Of a stretch of 64,000 nt of DNA, positions 1 through 7,389 are shown in pieces. The notes below the pieces were generated by a model, which was not told the DNA's origin, did not search any database, and saw only the letters and a list, made by a program, of their open reading frames with translations. The number at the start of each line of letters is the position of its first letter. Within the stretch, counting starts at the first letter, position 1. The position numbers and the translations under genes were made by a program. The stretch is from Roseateles toxinivorans (lineage in GTDB: Bacteria; Pseudomonadota; Gammaproteobacteria; Burkholderiales; Burkholderiaceae_C), in assembly GCF_004362525.1 (NCBI RefSeq), contig NZ_SNXS01000010.1:45930-109929 (forward strand). Direction: 5' to 3'.

Positions 1-724
1 GCAGACCCCGGTGTTCCTGATGACCGATCTGGACATCGGCATGAACCAGCGCCTCAGCGAGCCCTTCGAGTGGGACGACGAACGAAGGCTGGACCGCGGC
101 AAGGTGATGACGTCCGAAGAGCTCGAGGCCGGCCGCGACTTCGGCCGCTACAAGGACGTGGACGGTGACGGCATCCCCTGGCGCACCTTGCCGGGCACTC
201 ACCCGAGCAAGGGCGCCTACTTCACCCGCGGCACGACGCGAGACGCCTACGCCCGCTACTCCGAGGCCGGCCCCGACTATCTGTACAACGTGCACCGCCT
301 GCTGACCAAGTTCGATACCGCCGCCAAGCTGGTGCCGCAACCGGTGCTGCTCAGATCCGAGCAGCCGACGCGGCTGGGCGTGCTGTATTTCGGTTCCACC
401 AGCCCGGCGATGGGCGAGGCACTGGAGGCCTTGAGCGAGGCGGGCATCCATGTGGACGCGATGCGGCTGCGCGCCTTCCCGTTCCCGGACTCGGTGGCGC
501 AGTTCATCGCCGCCCATGACAGCACCTTCGTTGTCGAGCAGAACCGCGACGGCCAGCTGCGCACGCTGCTGATCAACGAGCTGGAGATCAACCCGGCGGT
601 GCTGATCGCGGTGCTGCATTACGACGGCACGCCGATCACCGCCCGCTTCATCACCGCGGCGATCACGCGCCAGGTGCACGCGATGGCCGTGAAGCCCTTG
701 CGCCAGGTTGGTTCGGACGACTGA
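1..724 (+). CDS. korA: 2-oxoacid:ferredoxin oxidoreductase alpha subunit, 3' part (KorA)
   Basis: The frame is open from the left edge (first in-frame codon at position 2) and only the last 240 residues are visible; the N-terminal part, including any fused gamma domain, lies outside the window. The segment contains the family-typical stretch around LMTDLDIGMN and EPFEWDD, followed by DVDGDGIPWRT and a GTHPSKGAYFTRG block, as in alpha subunits of 2-oxoglutarate-type ferredoxin oxidoreductases. With the beta subunit, the enzyme oxidatively decarboxylates a 2-oxoacid with CoA and passes electrons to ferredoxin in the cytoplasm. The beta-subunit gene follows after 16 bases, so the two are co-transcribed. 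Which 2-oxoacid is used cannot be read from this fragment. Confidence 0.93.
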   Translation, partial: QTPVFLMTDLDIGMNQRLSEPFEWDDERRLDRGKVMTSEELEAGRDFGRYKDVDGDGIPWRTLPGTHPSKGAYFTRGTTRDAYARYSEAGPDYLYNVHRLLTKFDTAAKLVPQPVLLRSEQPTRLGVLYFGSTSPAMGEALEALSEAGIHVDAMRLRAFPFPDSVAQFIAAHDSTFVVEQNRDGQLRTLLINELEINPAVLIAVLHYDGTPITARFITAAITRQVHAMAVKPLRQVGSDD

Positions 725-740
725 ATCTCATCGAGACACC

Positions 741-1796
741 ATGACCTATCTCGCCAAACCGAAACTGCACCACCCGACCCTGGCCCGCAACCGGGTCGGC
801 TACACGCGGCGCGACTACGAGGGCCGGGTCTCCACCCTGTGCGCCGGCTGCGGTCATGACTCGATCTCGGCGGCCATCATCCAGGCCTGCTGGGAGCTGG
901 ACGTCGAGCCGCATCGCGTCGCCAAGCTGTCGGGCATCGGCTGCAGCAGCAAGACGCCCGACTACTTTCTGGGCGCCTCGCACGGCTTCAACACCGTGCA
1001 TGGCCGCATGCCCTCGGTGCTGACCGGCGCCAATCTGGCCAATCGCGATCTGCTCTACCTGGGCGTGTCGGGTGACGGCGACTCGGCCTCGATCGGCCTG
1101 GGCCAGTTCGCCCATGTGATGCGCCGCGGCGTCAACATGGTCTATATCGTCGAGAACAACGGTGTCTACGGCCTGACCAAGGGCCAGTTCTCGGCCACCG
1201 CCGACCGGGGCTCCAAGTCCAAGAAGGGGGTCGTCAACCCCGATGCGCCGGTGGACCTGATCGGCATGGCCCTGCAGCTCGGTGCGACCTATGTGGCGCG
1301 CAGCTTCTCGGGCGACAAGGAGCAGCTGGTGCCGCTGATCAAGGGCGCGATCGCCCACCGGGGTGCCGCCTTCATCGACGTCATCAGCCCCTGCGTGGCC
1401 TTCAACAACCATGCCGGCAGCACGCGCAGCTACGACTATGTGCGCGAGCACAACGAGGCGGTCAGCCGCATCGACTTCATCAGCCCGCGCAACGAGATCA
1501 CGGCCGAGGTCGAGCCCGGTGGCTTTGTCGATGTCGAGCAGCATGACGGCACCGTTTTGCGCCTGCGCAAGCTCCACGCCGACTACGACCCGACCGACCG
1601 CGTGGCGGCCATGTCCCATGTGCAGGCGCTGCAGGCCCAGGGTGAGGTGGTGACCGGCCTGCTGTATGTCGAAGCCGAGGCCGGCGATCTGCACGAGGCG
1701 CTGAACACCTCGGCGCGGCCCTTGAATGCGCTGGACGAAGCGGTACTGTGCCCCGGGGAGGCGGCTCTGGCCCGACTCAATGCGAGCTTGCGTTGA
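741..1796 (+). CDS. korB: 2-oxoacid:ferredoxin oxidoreductase beta subunit (KorB)
   Basis: This 351-residue protein is the thiamine diphosphate and iron-sulfur binding subunit that completes KorAB. Visible are the CAGCGH motif at residues 34-39, a further Cys at 68 (GIGCSS), and the ThDP motif running from GDGD at 111-114 to ENN at 138-140. The ATG at 741 is chosen over an upstream GTG at 708 because the upstream start would overlap korA and lacks family similarity. It is the last gene of the kor operon seen here. It ends base-to-base against the converging SET-domain gene. Confidence 0.95.
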   Translation: MTYLAKPKLHHPTLARNRVGYTRRDYEGRVSTLCAGCGHDSISAAIIQACWELDVEPHRVAKLSGIGCSSKTPDYFLGASHGFNTVHGRMPSVLTGANLANRDLLYLGVSGDGDSASIGLGQFAHVMRRGVNMVYIVENNGVYGLTKGQFSATADRGSKSKKGVVNPDAPVDLIGMALQLGATYVARSFSGDKEQLVPLIKGAIAHRGAAFIDVISPCVAFNNHAGSTRSYDYVREHNEAVSRIDFISPRNEITAEVEPGGFVDVEQHDGTVLRLRKLHADYDPTDRVAAMSHVQALQAQGEVVTGLLYVEAEAGDLHEALNTSARPLNALDEAVLCPGEAALARLNASLR

Positions 1797-2279
1797 CTAG
1801 AGCCTGCCGCTGCAATTGGCTGCGCCGCAGCGGCAACGCAGCCGGCCTTCGTGGTGGCTCTCGCCGTAGTGCACGGTGACTTCCTCGCCAATCACGATGT
1901 CGCGCAGCGCATAGAACTCGACCCGGCCCTGACGTATGCGCAGCACCGCATTGGGCCCGCAAGAATGGTTAATCTGCCGCACCGCGTCCGTTGAGTCCGT
2001 CGCGTCGATGGCACGCTTGTCGCTGATCTCGACGATGTGGATGCGCTCGCGGCCCTTGGCCCGGCGTCTGGCCTCCGTGACCGAAATGCTCTCGCCGCGC
2101 AGCTCGCCAAGTTTGCGCCGCGCCGGTATTGGCTCGGCGGCAAAAACGCCCAGGCCATCAATGACCGACGGGGCCACCGTCAACGCAAAGCGTGCCGCCG
2201 GCTGCACCTGGCCCTTGATGCGGGAGGGCTTGCTTTCAGTTGTGGAGGGTAGGACTCCAATGTCGGTCAGGCGCGGCAT
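1797..2279 (-). CDS. SET-domain protein, probable protein-lysine methyltransferase
   Basis: The 160-residue protein has the compact bacterial SET layout: a GLGVFAAEPIPA start of the SET fold at about residues 42-53, the NHSCGPN motif at 104-110, the GEEVTVHYGE strand with its Tyr at 138, and a post-SET cysteine cluster CRCGAANCSG at 149-158. SET enzymes use S-adenosylmethionine to methylate lysine side chains; the target here is unknown. It stands alone, converging on korB with no spacer, and is separated from the next minus-strand gene by about 55 bases. The first 30 residues are basic and not part of the SET fold, so the true start could be slightly downstream, but no other Met is present there. 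Confidence 0.88.
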   Translation of the reverse strand: MPRLTDIGVLPSTTESKPSRIKGQVQPAARFALTVAPSVIDGLGVFAAEPIPARRKLGELRGESISVTEARRRAKGRERIHIVEISDKRAIDATDSTDAVRQINHSCGPNAVLRIRQGRVEFYALRDIVIGEEVTVHYGESHHEGRLRCRCGAANCSGRL

Positions 2280-2334
2280 GGGCGGACTATAGAGCCTGCG
2301 CCGCGCGCCTGGCGATCGCGGAGCAAGGGGGCCG

Positions 2335-2739
2335 TCAGAGTAGTTCTTCCAGGGTCAGCATGTTGTACTTGTTGGCCACCTTGGCGCCGCGGTCTCTGGC
2401 CAGCGCGGCCACCCGCGTCTCTTGCTCCGTCTCCGGCGCATGGACCAGCAACCAGGGGCAACCCGCTTCGGCCAGCGCGTAATAGTTGCTCATGTAATGA
2501 GCCTCGGAGCCAAACCCTGCCGCACCGCTGACATCGGGAAGTAGCGCCTTCAGGTGCTGAGCCATGTCTGCAGCGCTGTGACGCACGATATCTTCGGGCG
2601 CAAACCCCGCCCCATCCAAGTCGGCCATCAAGGCCTCGGTGGCTGCCTCGTCCGGCAGGGCCACCACCACATAGTCCACCGGCGCAAAGGCGCCGAAGGA
2701 GAGCGGGAAGTCTTGCTGGGTGAGCTTGGGTTTGGTCAT
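2335..2739 (-). CDS. Small uncharacterised protein
   Basis: This is a 134-residue soluble protein without signal peptide or membrane segment. The N-terminal half reads like an alternating beta-alpha fold (VDYVVVALPDEAATEALMADL) and resembles the general-stress small alpha/beta domains that place a hydrophobic strand before a helix rich in Ala and Asp. The C-terminal half has AALARDRGAKVANKY. I do not recognise a specific family and see no catalytic motif. The ATG at 2739 follows a GGAG-like sequence (CAGGAGATC on the coding strand). It lies between the SET gene and a gap of about 280 bases and appears to be monocistronic. Confidence 0.75.
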   Translation of the reverse strand: MTKPKLTQQDFPLSFGAFAPVDYVVVALPDEAATEALMADLDGAGFAPEDIVRHSAADMAQHLKALLPDVSGAAGFGSEAHYMSNYYALAEAGCPWLLVHAPETEQETRVAALARDRGAKVANKYNMLTLEELL

Positions 2740-2985
2740 GCTGTTGATCTCCTGGGGCGGGGCGCGGCCACGGATTGCGCCCGCGCGCCATCACAGAGCA
2801 ATTGGCGCTCCTGCCCGCCGCGCAGCGTGAATTTGTAAACCGATCTGACCCGGTGCCCCCCAAGCAGGGGGTTTCGGACGCGAATGGCGCGACCTACTAT
2901 GGAATCGACGGTGGTGAGGCGAGCCAGTGCATCCGCACCAAGCAGAACGACAGTGATCCAGTGTCGGCACCGTCGCCAACATCCG
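2740..2985. other. Intergenic stretch without a recognised gene
   Basis: This stretch separates the small unknown gene from the acetolactate synthase gene. It contains a short hairpin (C6 at 2856-2861, G5 at 2867-2871, then TTT) and is followed by a strong plus-strand terminator-like hairpin. The plus-strand frame that crosses it has no family similarity I can see. A small plus-strand RNA ending at about 3021 is possible but unproven. Confidence 0.4.
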
Positions 2986-3021
2986 GTCCTCAGCGTGCTT
3001 CAAGCGCGCTGAGGACTTTTT
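2986..3021 (+). terminator. Rho-independent terminator, plus orientation
   Basis: A 13-base-pair stem (GTCCTCAGCGTGC at 2986-2998 against GCGCGCTGAGGAC at 3004-3016, one G-U pair) with a 5-base loop is followed by five T residues at 3017-3021. In the plus direction it is a textbook intrinsic terminator, yet no plus-strand gene lies upstream. In the minus direction it lies directly after the stop codon of the acetolactate synthase gene, but there the hairpin has no U-tract. Confidence 0.75.
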
Positions 3022-4766
3022 CACTTGCGCAGCATGATCTCGTGATGGCCGGCGCCGGCCGGGATCATCGGGAAGCAGTTCTCCTCGGCGGCCACGCGCA
3101 CGTCAAGGAAATACGCAGTGTCTGATTCCAGGCAGGCCTGCAGAGCGGCGTCCAGATCCTCGCGCCGGTCCACCCTTGCGGCCTGCCAGCCGAAGGCCCT
3201 GGCCAGGGCCACGAAATCGGGCAGGGCCTCGGTGTAGCTGTGGCTGTAGCGGCCGCCGTGTATCAACTCCTGCCACTGGCGCACCATGCCCATATAGCCG
3301 TTGTTGCTGAGCACCACCTTGACCGGCGTGCGGTGCTGGGTGGCGGTGCTGAGCTCCTGGATGTTCATCAGTATCGACGCATCACCGCTGACGCATACCA
3401 CCAGTGCGTCCGGGTGCGCGATCTGCGCGCCGATCGCCGCCGGCAGTCCATAGCCCATGGTGCCGGCGCCGCCGGAGCTGAGCCAGCGGCCCGGGCGCTC
3501 CAGCCTGATGTGCTGGGCGGCCCACATCTGGTGCTGGCCGACATCGGTGGCGACGATGGCATCACGGCCCTGCAGCTGATGCTGCAGGCGGCTCATCAGG
3601 GCTTGCGGCACGATGTGTTCGGCGCTGTCTTCAAAGCCCAGTGACTGCTCGGCGCGCCAGCCCTCGATGCGCAACCACCAGCTGGCGAGATCTGCCTTCG
3701 TCGCGTCGCGCTGGTCCCACGCGTTCAGCAGGGCCAGCAGGCTGGCATGGCAGTCACCGAGCAGGCCGACATCGGCCTTGACGACCTTGCCGATGGAGCG
3801 CGTGTCAATGTCCAGGTGAATGACCTTCGCGCCAGGGCAGAAGGCATCCAGCCGGCCGGTGACGCGGTCATCGAAGCGGGCGCCGACGCAGACCACCAGG
3901 TCCGCATGATGCATGGCAAGATTGGCCTCCAGCGTGCCGTGCATGCCCAGCATGCCGAGGAACTGCGGGTCCGAGGCCGGGTAGGCACCGAGGCCCATCA
4001 GGGTCAGGGCGCAGGGCGCGCCGCTGATCTGCACCAGGCGCTTGAAGGCGTCGCAGGCGGCTGCACCTGAATTGATCAGGCCGCCGCCGCCGTAGAAGAT
4101 CGGGCGCCTGGCCTGGCTCAGCAACTCAAGCGCGGCAAGCACCTGCTTATGCGGCACGGCGGGCAGGTCAGGCATCAAGACCCGACCCTGTGGCGCGGCT
4201 GCCAGCGGCGCCAGCTGCACGTCCTTGGGCACATCGACCAGCACCGGACCGGGCCGGCCGGCGGCGGCCGTCGCATGGGCCCGCGCAATCGTTGCGCTCA
4301 GCTCATCGACCCTCAGCACCTGGGCATTCCATTTGGTCACCGGACGCGAGATGCCGATGGCGTCGCACTCTTGGAAGGCATCGGTGCCTATGGCCGTGGT
4401 CGCCACCTGGCCGCTGATGCACAGCACGGGAATGGAGTCGCACAGCGCGTCGAGCAGGCCGGTGGTGGTGTTGCTCATGCCCGGGCCCGAGGTGACGAAC
4501 ACGACGCCGACCCGACCCGTCGTGCGCGCATAGCCCTGGGCCGCATGCACCGCTGCCTGCTCGTGGCGCACCAGGATGTGGCGCAGCCGGGGCTCGGCAT
4601 GCAGGGCGTCGTACAGGGGCAGCACCGCGCCGCCGGGGTAGCCGAACACGGTGTCGACGCCCAGGTTCAGCAGGGTGGCGATCAGGGCGTCGGCGCCATT
4701 GGCTTGGCGCTGGACGGGAACCTCGGGGAGGGCGGGCAGGGCGGGGGATTCGAGCAGGGCATTCAT
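3021..4766 (-). CDS. ilvB: Acetolactate synthase large subunit-type enzyme
   Basis: The 581-residue protein has the three-domain layout of ThDP-dependent acetohydroxyacid synthases. It carries the catalytic Glu69 in VRHEQAAVHAAQGYA, the GPG loop (TSGPGMSNT), and the ThDP motif with GDAS at 461-464 and NN at 488-489. The family joins two pyruvates, or pyruvate and 2-oxobutyrate, as the first common step of branched-chain amino acid synthesis. The ATG at 4766 is preferred over the longer frame to 4994 because the extension runs through the divergent regulator's promoter and is not family-like. No regulatory small subunit (ilvN/ilvH) is adjacent, so this may be a secondary, feedback-insensitive or catabolic paralogue. 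The divergent Lrp-type gene suggests amino-acid-dependent control. Confidence 0.88.
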   Translation of the reverse strand: MNALLESPALPALPEVPVQRQANGADALIATLLNLGVDTVFGYPGGAVLPLYDALHAEPRLRHILVRHEQAAVHAAQGYARTTGRVGVVFVTSGPGMSNTTTGLLDALCDSIPVLCISGQVATTAIGTDAFQECDAIGISRPVTKWNAQVLRVDELSATIARAHATAAAGRPGPVLVDVPKDVQLAPLAAAPQGRVLMPDLPAVPHKQVLAALELLSQARRPIFYGGGGLINSGAAACDAFKRLVQISGAPCALTLMGLGAYPASDPQFLGMLGMHGTLEANLAMHHADLVVCVGARFDDRVTGRLDAFCPGAKVIHLDIDTRSIGKVVKADVGLLGDCHASLLALLNAWDQRDATKADLASWWLRIEGWRAEQSLGFEDSAEHIVPQALMSRLQHQLQGRDAIVATDVGQHQMWAAQHIRLERPGRWLSSGGAGTMGYGLPAAIGAQIAHPDALVVCVSGDASILMNIQELSTATQHRTPVKVVLSNNGYMGMVRQWQELIHGGRYSHSYTEALPDFVALARAFGWQAARVDRREDLDAALQACLESDTAYFLDVRVAAEENCFPMIPAGAGHHEIMLRK

Positions 4767-4866
4767 GTGCGCTACTGTGCCCAGATAGCCTCGGCAAAGG
4801 TTTCTTTGTTTTTCGACGATTTTTGAATGTTCGGGAGGAATTTCTGTTGAACTGCATAATTGCAGC
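4767..4866. promoter_or_regulatory. Divergent promoter region, ilvB-type gene / Lrp regulator
   Basis: These 100 bases between two divergent starts are noticeably richer in A/T than the neighbours (TTTCTTTGTTTTTCGACG and TTTTTGAATG runs). This fits promoters for both genes and binding by the adjacent Lrp-type protein. No precise operator can be defined by eye. Confidence 0.5.
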
Positions 4867-5328
4867 ATGAAACTCGACAAGTTCGATATTTCCATACTGG
4901 AAACGCTGCAGCAGGACGCGCGCATCAGCCTCGCCGAGCTCAGCGCCAAGGTCGGCCTGACCAGCTCGCCCTGCTGGACCCGCGTCAAGCGCATGGAGGA
5001 GGCGGGGGTGATCGAGGGCTATTCGGTGCGCGTCAATGCCGCGGCCGTGGGGCTGTCGGACACCGTCATCGTCCACGTCACTTTGGACAGCCATTCGGAT
5101 GAGGCCCTGTTCAACTTCGGCCGCGCGCTCGAGGGCATACCCGAGGTGCTGGAGGCCTTTCTGGTCTCGGGCGACTACGACTACTTCATCCGCATCGCCG
5201 TCAGTGACACGCGAGACTACGAGCGGCTGCTGCGCGAGCGGCTGTACAAGATTCCGGGCATACGGCACAGCAAGTCCAGCTTTGTGCTGAGGCAGCTGAA
5301 GCAGAGCCATCTGCCCCTGAGGCGGTGA
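4867..5328 (+). CDS. Lrp/AsnC-family transcriptional regulator
   Basis: The 153-residue protein has an N-terminal winged helix-turn-helix (residues about 4-60, with ISLAELSAKVGL and SPCWTRVKRMEEAGVI) followed by a RAM/AsnC ligand-binding domain (VSGDYDYFIRIAV, then KIPGIRHSKSSFVL). Such proteins form octamers and respond to amino acids. It is divergent from the acetolactate synthase-type gene with a 100-base shared promoter, so that gene is its most likely target. The peptide transporter operon beginning 100 bases downstream is a second possible target. Confidence 0.93.
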   Translation: MKLDKFDISILETLQQDARISLAELSAKVGLTSSPCWTRVKRMEEAGVIEGYSVRVNAAAVGLSDTVIVHVTLDSHSDEALFNFGRALEGIPEVLEAFLVSGDYDYFIRIAVSDTRDYERLLRERLYKIPGIRHSKSSFVLRQLKQSHLPLRR

Positions 5329-5426
5329 CGGGCACGCTTTGTGCAATCAGTAGTAATCCCTGACAGTGGTGTCAATCAATGGTCCTAGACTGCGGCACCA
5401 CATGACACATCCCCGGGAGCGATTGC

Positions 5427-7025
5427 ATGAACAAGCGGTCCAAATTGAACGCATTTTTTGCCCTGTCCGCCCTGGCCCTGGCTACCGTCGGCGCCCAGGC
5501 GGCGACCACCCTGATCTACTGCTCCGAGGCCAGCCCCGAGGGCTTCGACCCCGCGCGCTACACCGCCGGCACGACCATGGACGCCAGCTCGCAGACGATA
5601 TTCAACCGTCTGGTGGAGTTCGAGCGCGGCGGCACGACGGTGGTGCCCGGCCTGGCAGAGAGCTGGACCGTCAGCCCCGACGGCCTGGTCTACAGCTTCA
5701 AGCTTCGCCGTGGCGTGAAGTTCCACAGCAGCGAGACTTTCAAGCCGACGCGCGATTTCAATGCCGACGATGCGCTGTTCAGCCTCGACCGCATGATCAA
5801 CAAGGAGAATGCCTTCCACAAGGCGGCCCCTGCATCCTACGAGTACGCCAATGACATGGGCCTGCCGGCCAATATCGTCAAGCTGGAAAAGCCTGATGCG
5901 ATGAGCCTGCGCATCACGCTGAAGAGCGTCGATGCGGCCTTTCTGGCGAATCTCGCGATGGACTTTGCCTCCATCCACTCGGCAGAGTACGCCGAGCAGT
6001 TGATGAAGGCCGGCCAGGCCGCCGAGCTGAACAACAAGCCGGTCGGCACCGGCCCCTTTGTGTTCAGGCGCTACGAGAAGGACGCGCAGATTCGCTACGC
6101 CGCCTTCCCCGGTTACTGGCGTGGCAAGGCGCCGATCGACAACCTGGTGTTCGCCATCACCAAGGACTCGGCCGTGCGCATGCAAAAGCTGAAGGCCGGC
6201 GAGTGCCATATCTCCTCCTATCCGAAGCCGGCCGAGGTTGAGGTCTTGAAGAAGGAGGCCAAGGTCAAGCTGATGCAGCTGCAGGGGCTCAACGTCGGCT
6301 ACCTGACCCTGAACGTGGCGCACAAGCCCTTTGACAATGCCGATGTGCGGCGCGCCATCAATATGGCCATCAACAAGAAGTCGCTGGTCGAGGCCGTCTA
6401 CCAGGGCACCGGCGAGGTGGCGAAGAACCCGATTCCGCCGACGATGTGGTCCTACAACAAGGCGGTCAAGGACTATGCCCATGACCCGGTGGCGGCCAAG
6501 GCCCTGCTGGCCAGGGCGGGCTTTCCGAACGGCTTCGAGACCACGCTATGGGCCCTGCCGGTGCAGCGGCCCTACAACCCGAACGGCCAGCAGATGGCCG
6601 AGCTGATACAGGCCGATCTGGCCAAGGTCGGCATCAAGGCCAAGATCCAGAAGTACGAATGGGCCGAGTACCTGAAGCGGGCCAAGGCGGGCGAGAGCGA
6701 TATCGGCATGTTCGGCTGGACCGGTGACAACGGCGACCCGGACAACTTCATGGGCAATCTGCTCAGTTGCTCCGGCGTTGGCGGCTCCAACTACGGACAG
6801 TGGTGCGACAAGGAGTTCGACGGCCTGATCACCAAGGCCAAGCAGACCACCGTGCTGGCCGAGCGCACCAAGCTTTACGAGCAGGCGCAGCAGGTCTTCA
6901 AGCGCGAAGCGCCCTGGGTGCCGCTGGCGCACTCGGTCGTCTACTACCCGATGCTGAAGAACGTCGAGGGCTACAAGATGAGCCCCTTCGGTCTGAACCA
7001 GTTCTATGGTGTGAGCCTGAAATGA
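5427..7025 (+). CDS. Dipeptide/oligopeptide ABC transporter substrate-binding protein (first paralogue)
   Basis: This 532-residue periplasmic binding protein belongs to the DppA/OppA-like SBP_bac_5 family. A Sec signal peptide of about 25 residues ends at AQA, followed by TTLIYCSEASPEGFDPARY, typical of DppA-like proteins. The fold continues with FKLRRGVKFH, NKPVGTGPFVFRRY and the C-terminal GDPDNFMGNLLSC region with two Cys that may form a disulfide. It starts the transporter operon; repeat copy 1 separates it from a second paralogous binding protein and the permease genes. Peptides are the expected ligands, but opines, glutathione or other small compounds are possible in this family. Confidence 0.93.
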   Translation: MNKRSKLNAFFALSALALATVGAQAATTLIYCSEASPEGFDPARYTAGTTMDASSQTIFNRLVEFERGGTTVVPGLAESWTVSPDGLVYSFKLRRGVKFHSSETFKPTRDFNADDALFSLDRMINKENAFHKAAPASYEYANDMGLPANIVKLEKPDAMSLRITLKSVDAAFLANLAMDFASIHSAEYAEQLMKAGQAAELNNKPVGTGPFVFRRYEKDAQIRYAAFPGYWRGKAPIDNLVFAITKDSAVRMQKLKAGECHISSYPKPAEVEVLKKEAKVKLMQLQGLNVGYLTLNVAHKPFDNADVRRAINMAINKKSLVEAVYQGTGEVAKNPIPPTMWSYNKAVKDYAHDPVAAKALLARAGFPNGFETTLWALPVQRPYNPNGQQMAELIQADLAKVGIKAKIQKYEWAEYLKRAKAGESDIGMFGWTGDNGDPDNFMGNLLSCSGVGGSNYGQWCDKEFDGLITKAKQTTVLAERTKLYEQAQQVFKREAPWVPLAHSVVYYPMLKNVEGYKMSPFGLNQFYGVSLK

Positions 7026-7079
7026 AACGGATCGGCTTTCCGCTGGGTGGCGGTGGATTGCGCCTCGCTGCTTCGGGGT

Positions 7080-7345
7080 GGCAGAGGGGGCGGGGGGCCG
7101 GCCACGACGGGCTGAAGCTTGGGCCGGTCCCTTCGGCCCGACCTTCAGCTTCTTTATGCCCGCAGTGGCCGGCCCCCCACCCCCTCCGTGGATGCGCCGG
7201 CGGCCGCCTGCACACCCGCTGCAGCAGGGATGAGGGCGTGCCGGTCGCAGCGGGCATAAAGAAGCCGAGGTCCGGTCCGTCCAGGGCCGGACGATGCTTC
7301 AGCCCGCAGCGGCCGGCGCGCCCTCGTCCCTGCCGCTTCACGTTT
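7080..7345 (+). repeat. Dispersed double-hairpin repeat, copy 1 (forward)
   Basis: The gap between the two binding-protein genes is filled by two long imperfect inverted repeats. Module A is 7096-7174 (79 bases), bounded by GGCCGGCC on both sides. Module B is 7232-7325 (94 bases), bounded by GAGGGCG and GCCCTC. They are separated by 57 bases. The cores of A and B are related to each other in opposite orientation (CGGGCATAAAGAAGC ... GCTTCAGCCCG). Copies 2-4 at about 12.97, 40.1 and 63.7 kb have the same architecture. It lies inside an operon, so the hairpins are transcribed between the genes. The short reading frames here are by-products of the high GC content. Confidence 0.9.
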
Positions 7346-7389
7346 CATGGATCGTGGGTCGCGCATAGCGCGGTGGAGCCACTGAGGTG

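Noticed and set aside
2775..3125. Plus-strand frame between the small unknown gene and the ilvB-type gene
   Set aside because: It overlaps the 3' end of a well-supported gene on the other strand, has no family-like sequence and contains the terminator hairpin.
3021..4994. N-terminal extension of the acetolactate synthase-type protein
   Set aside because: The extra 76 residues overlap the regulator's start region and are unlike the family's N-terminus.
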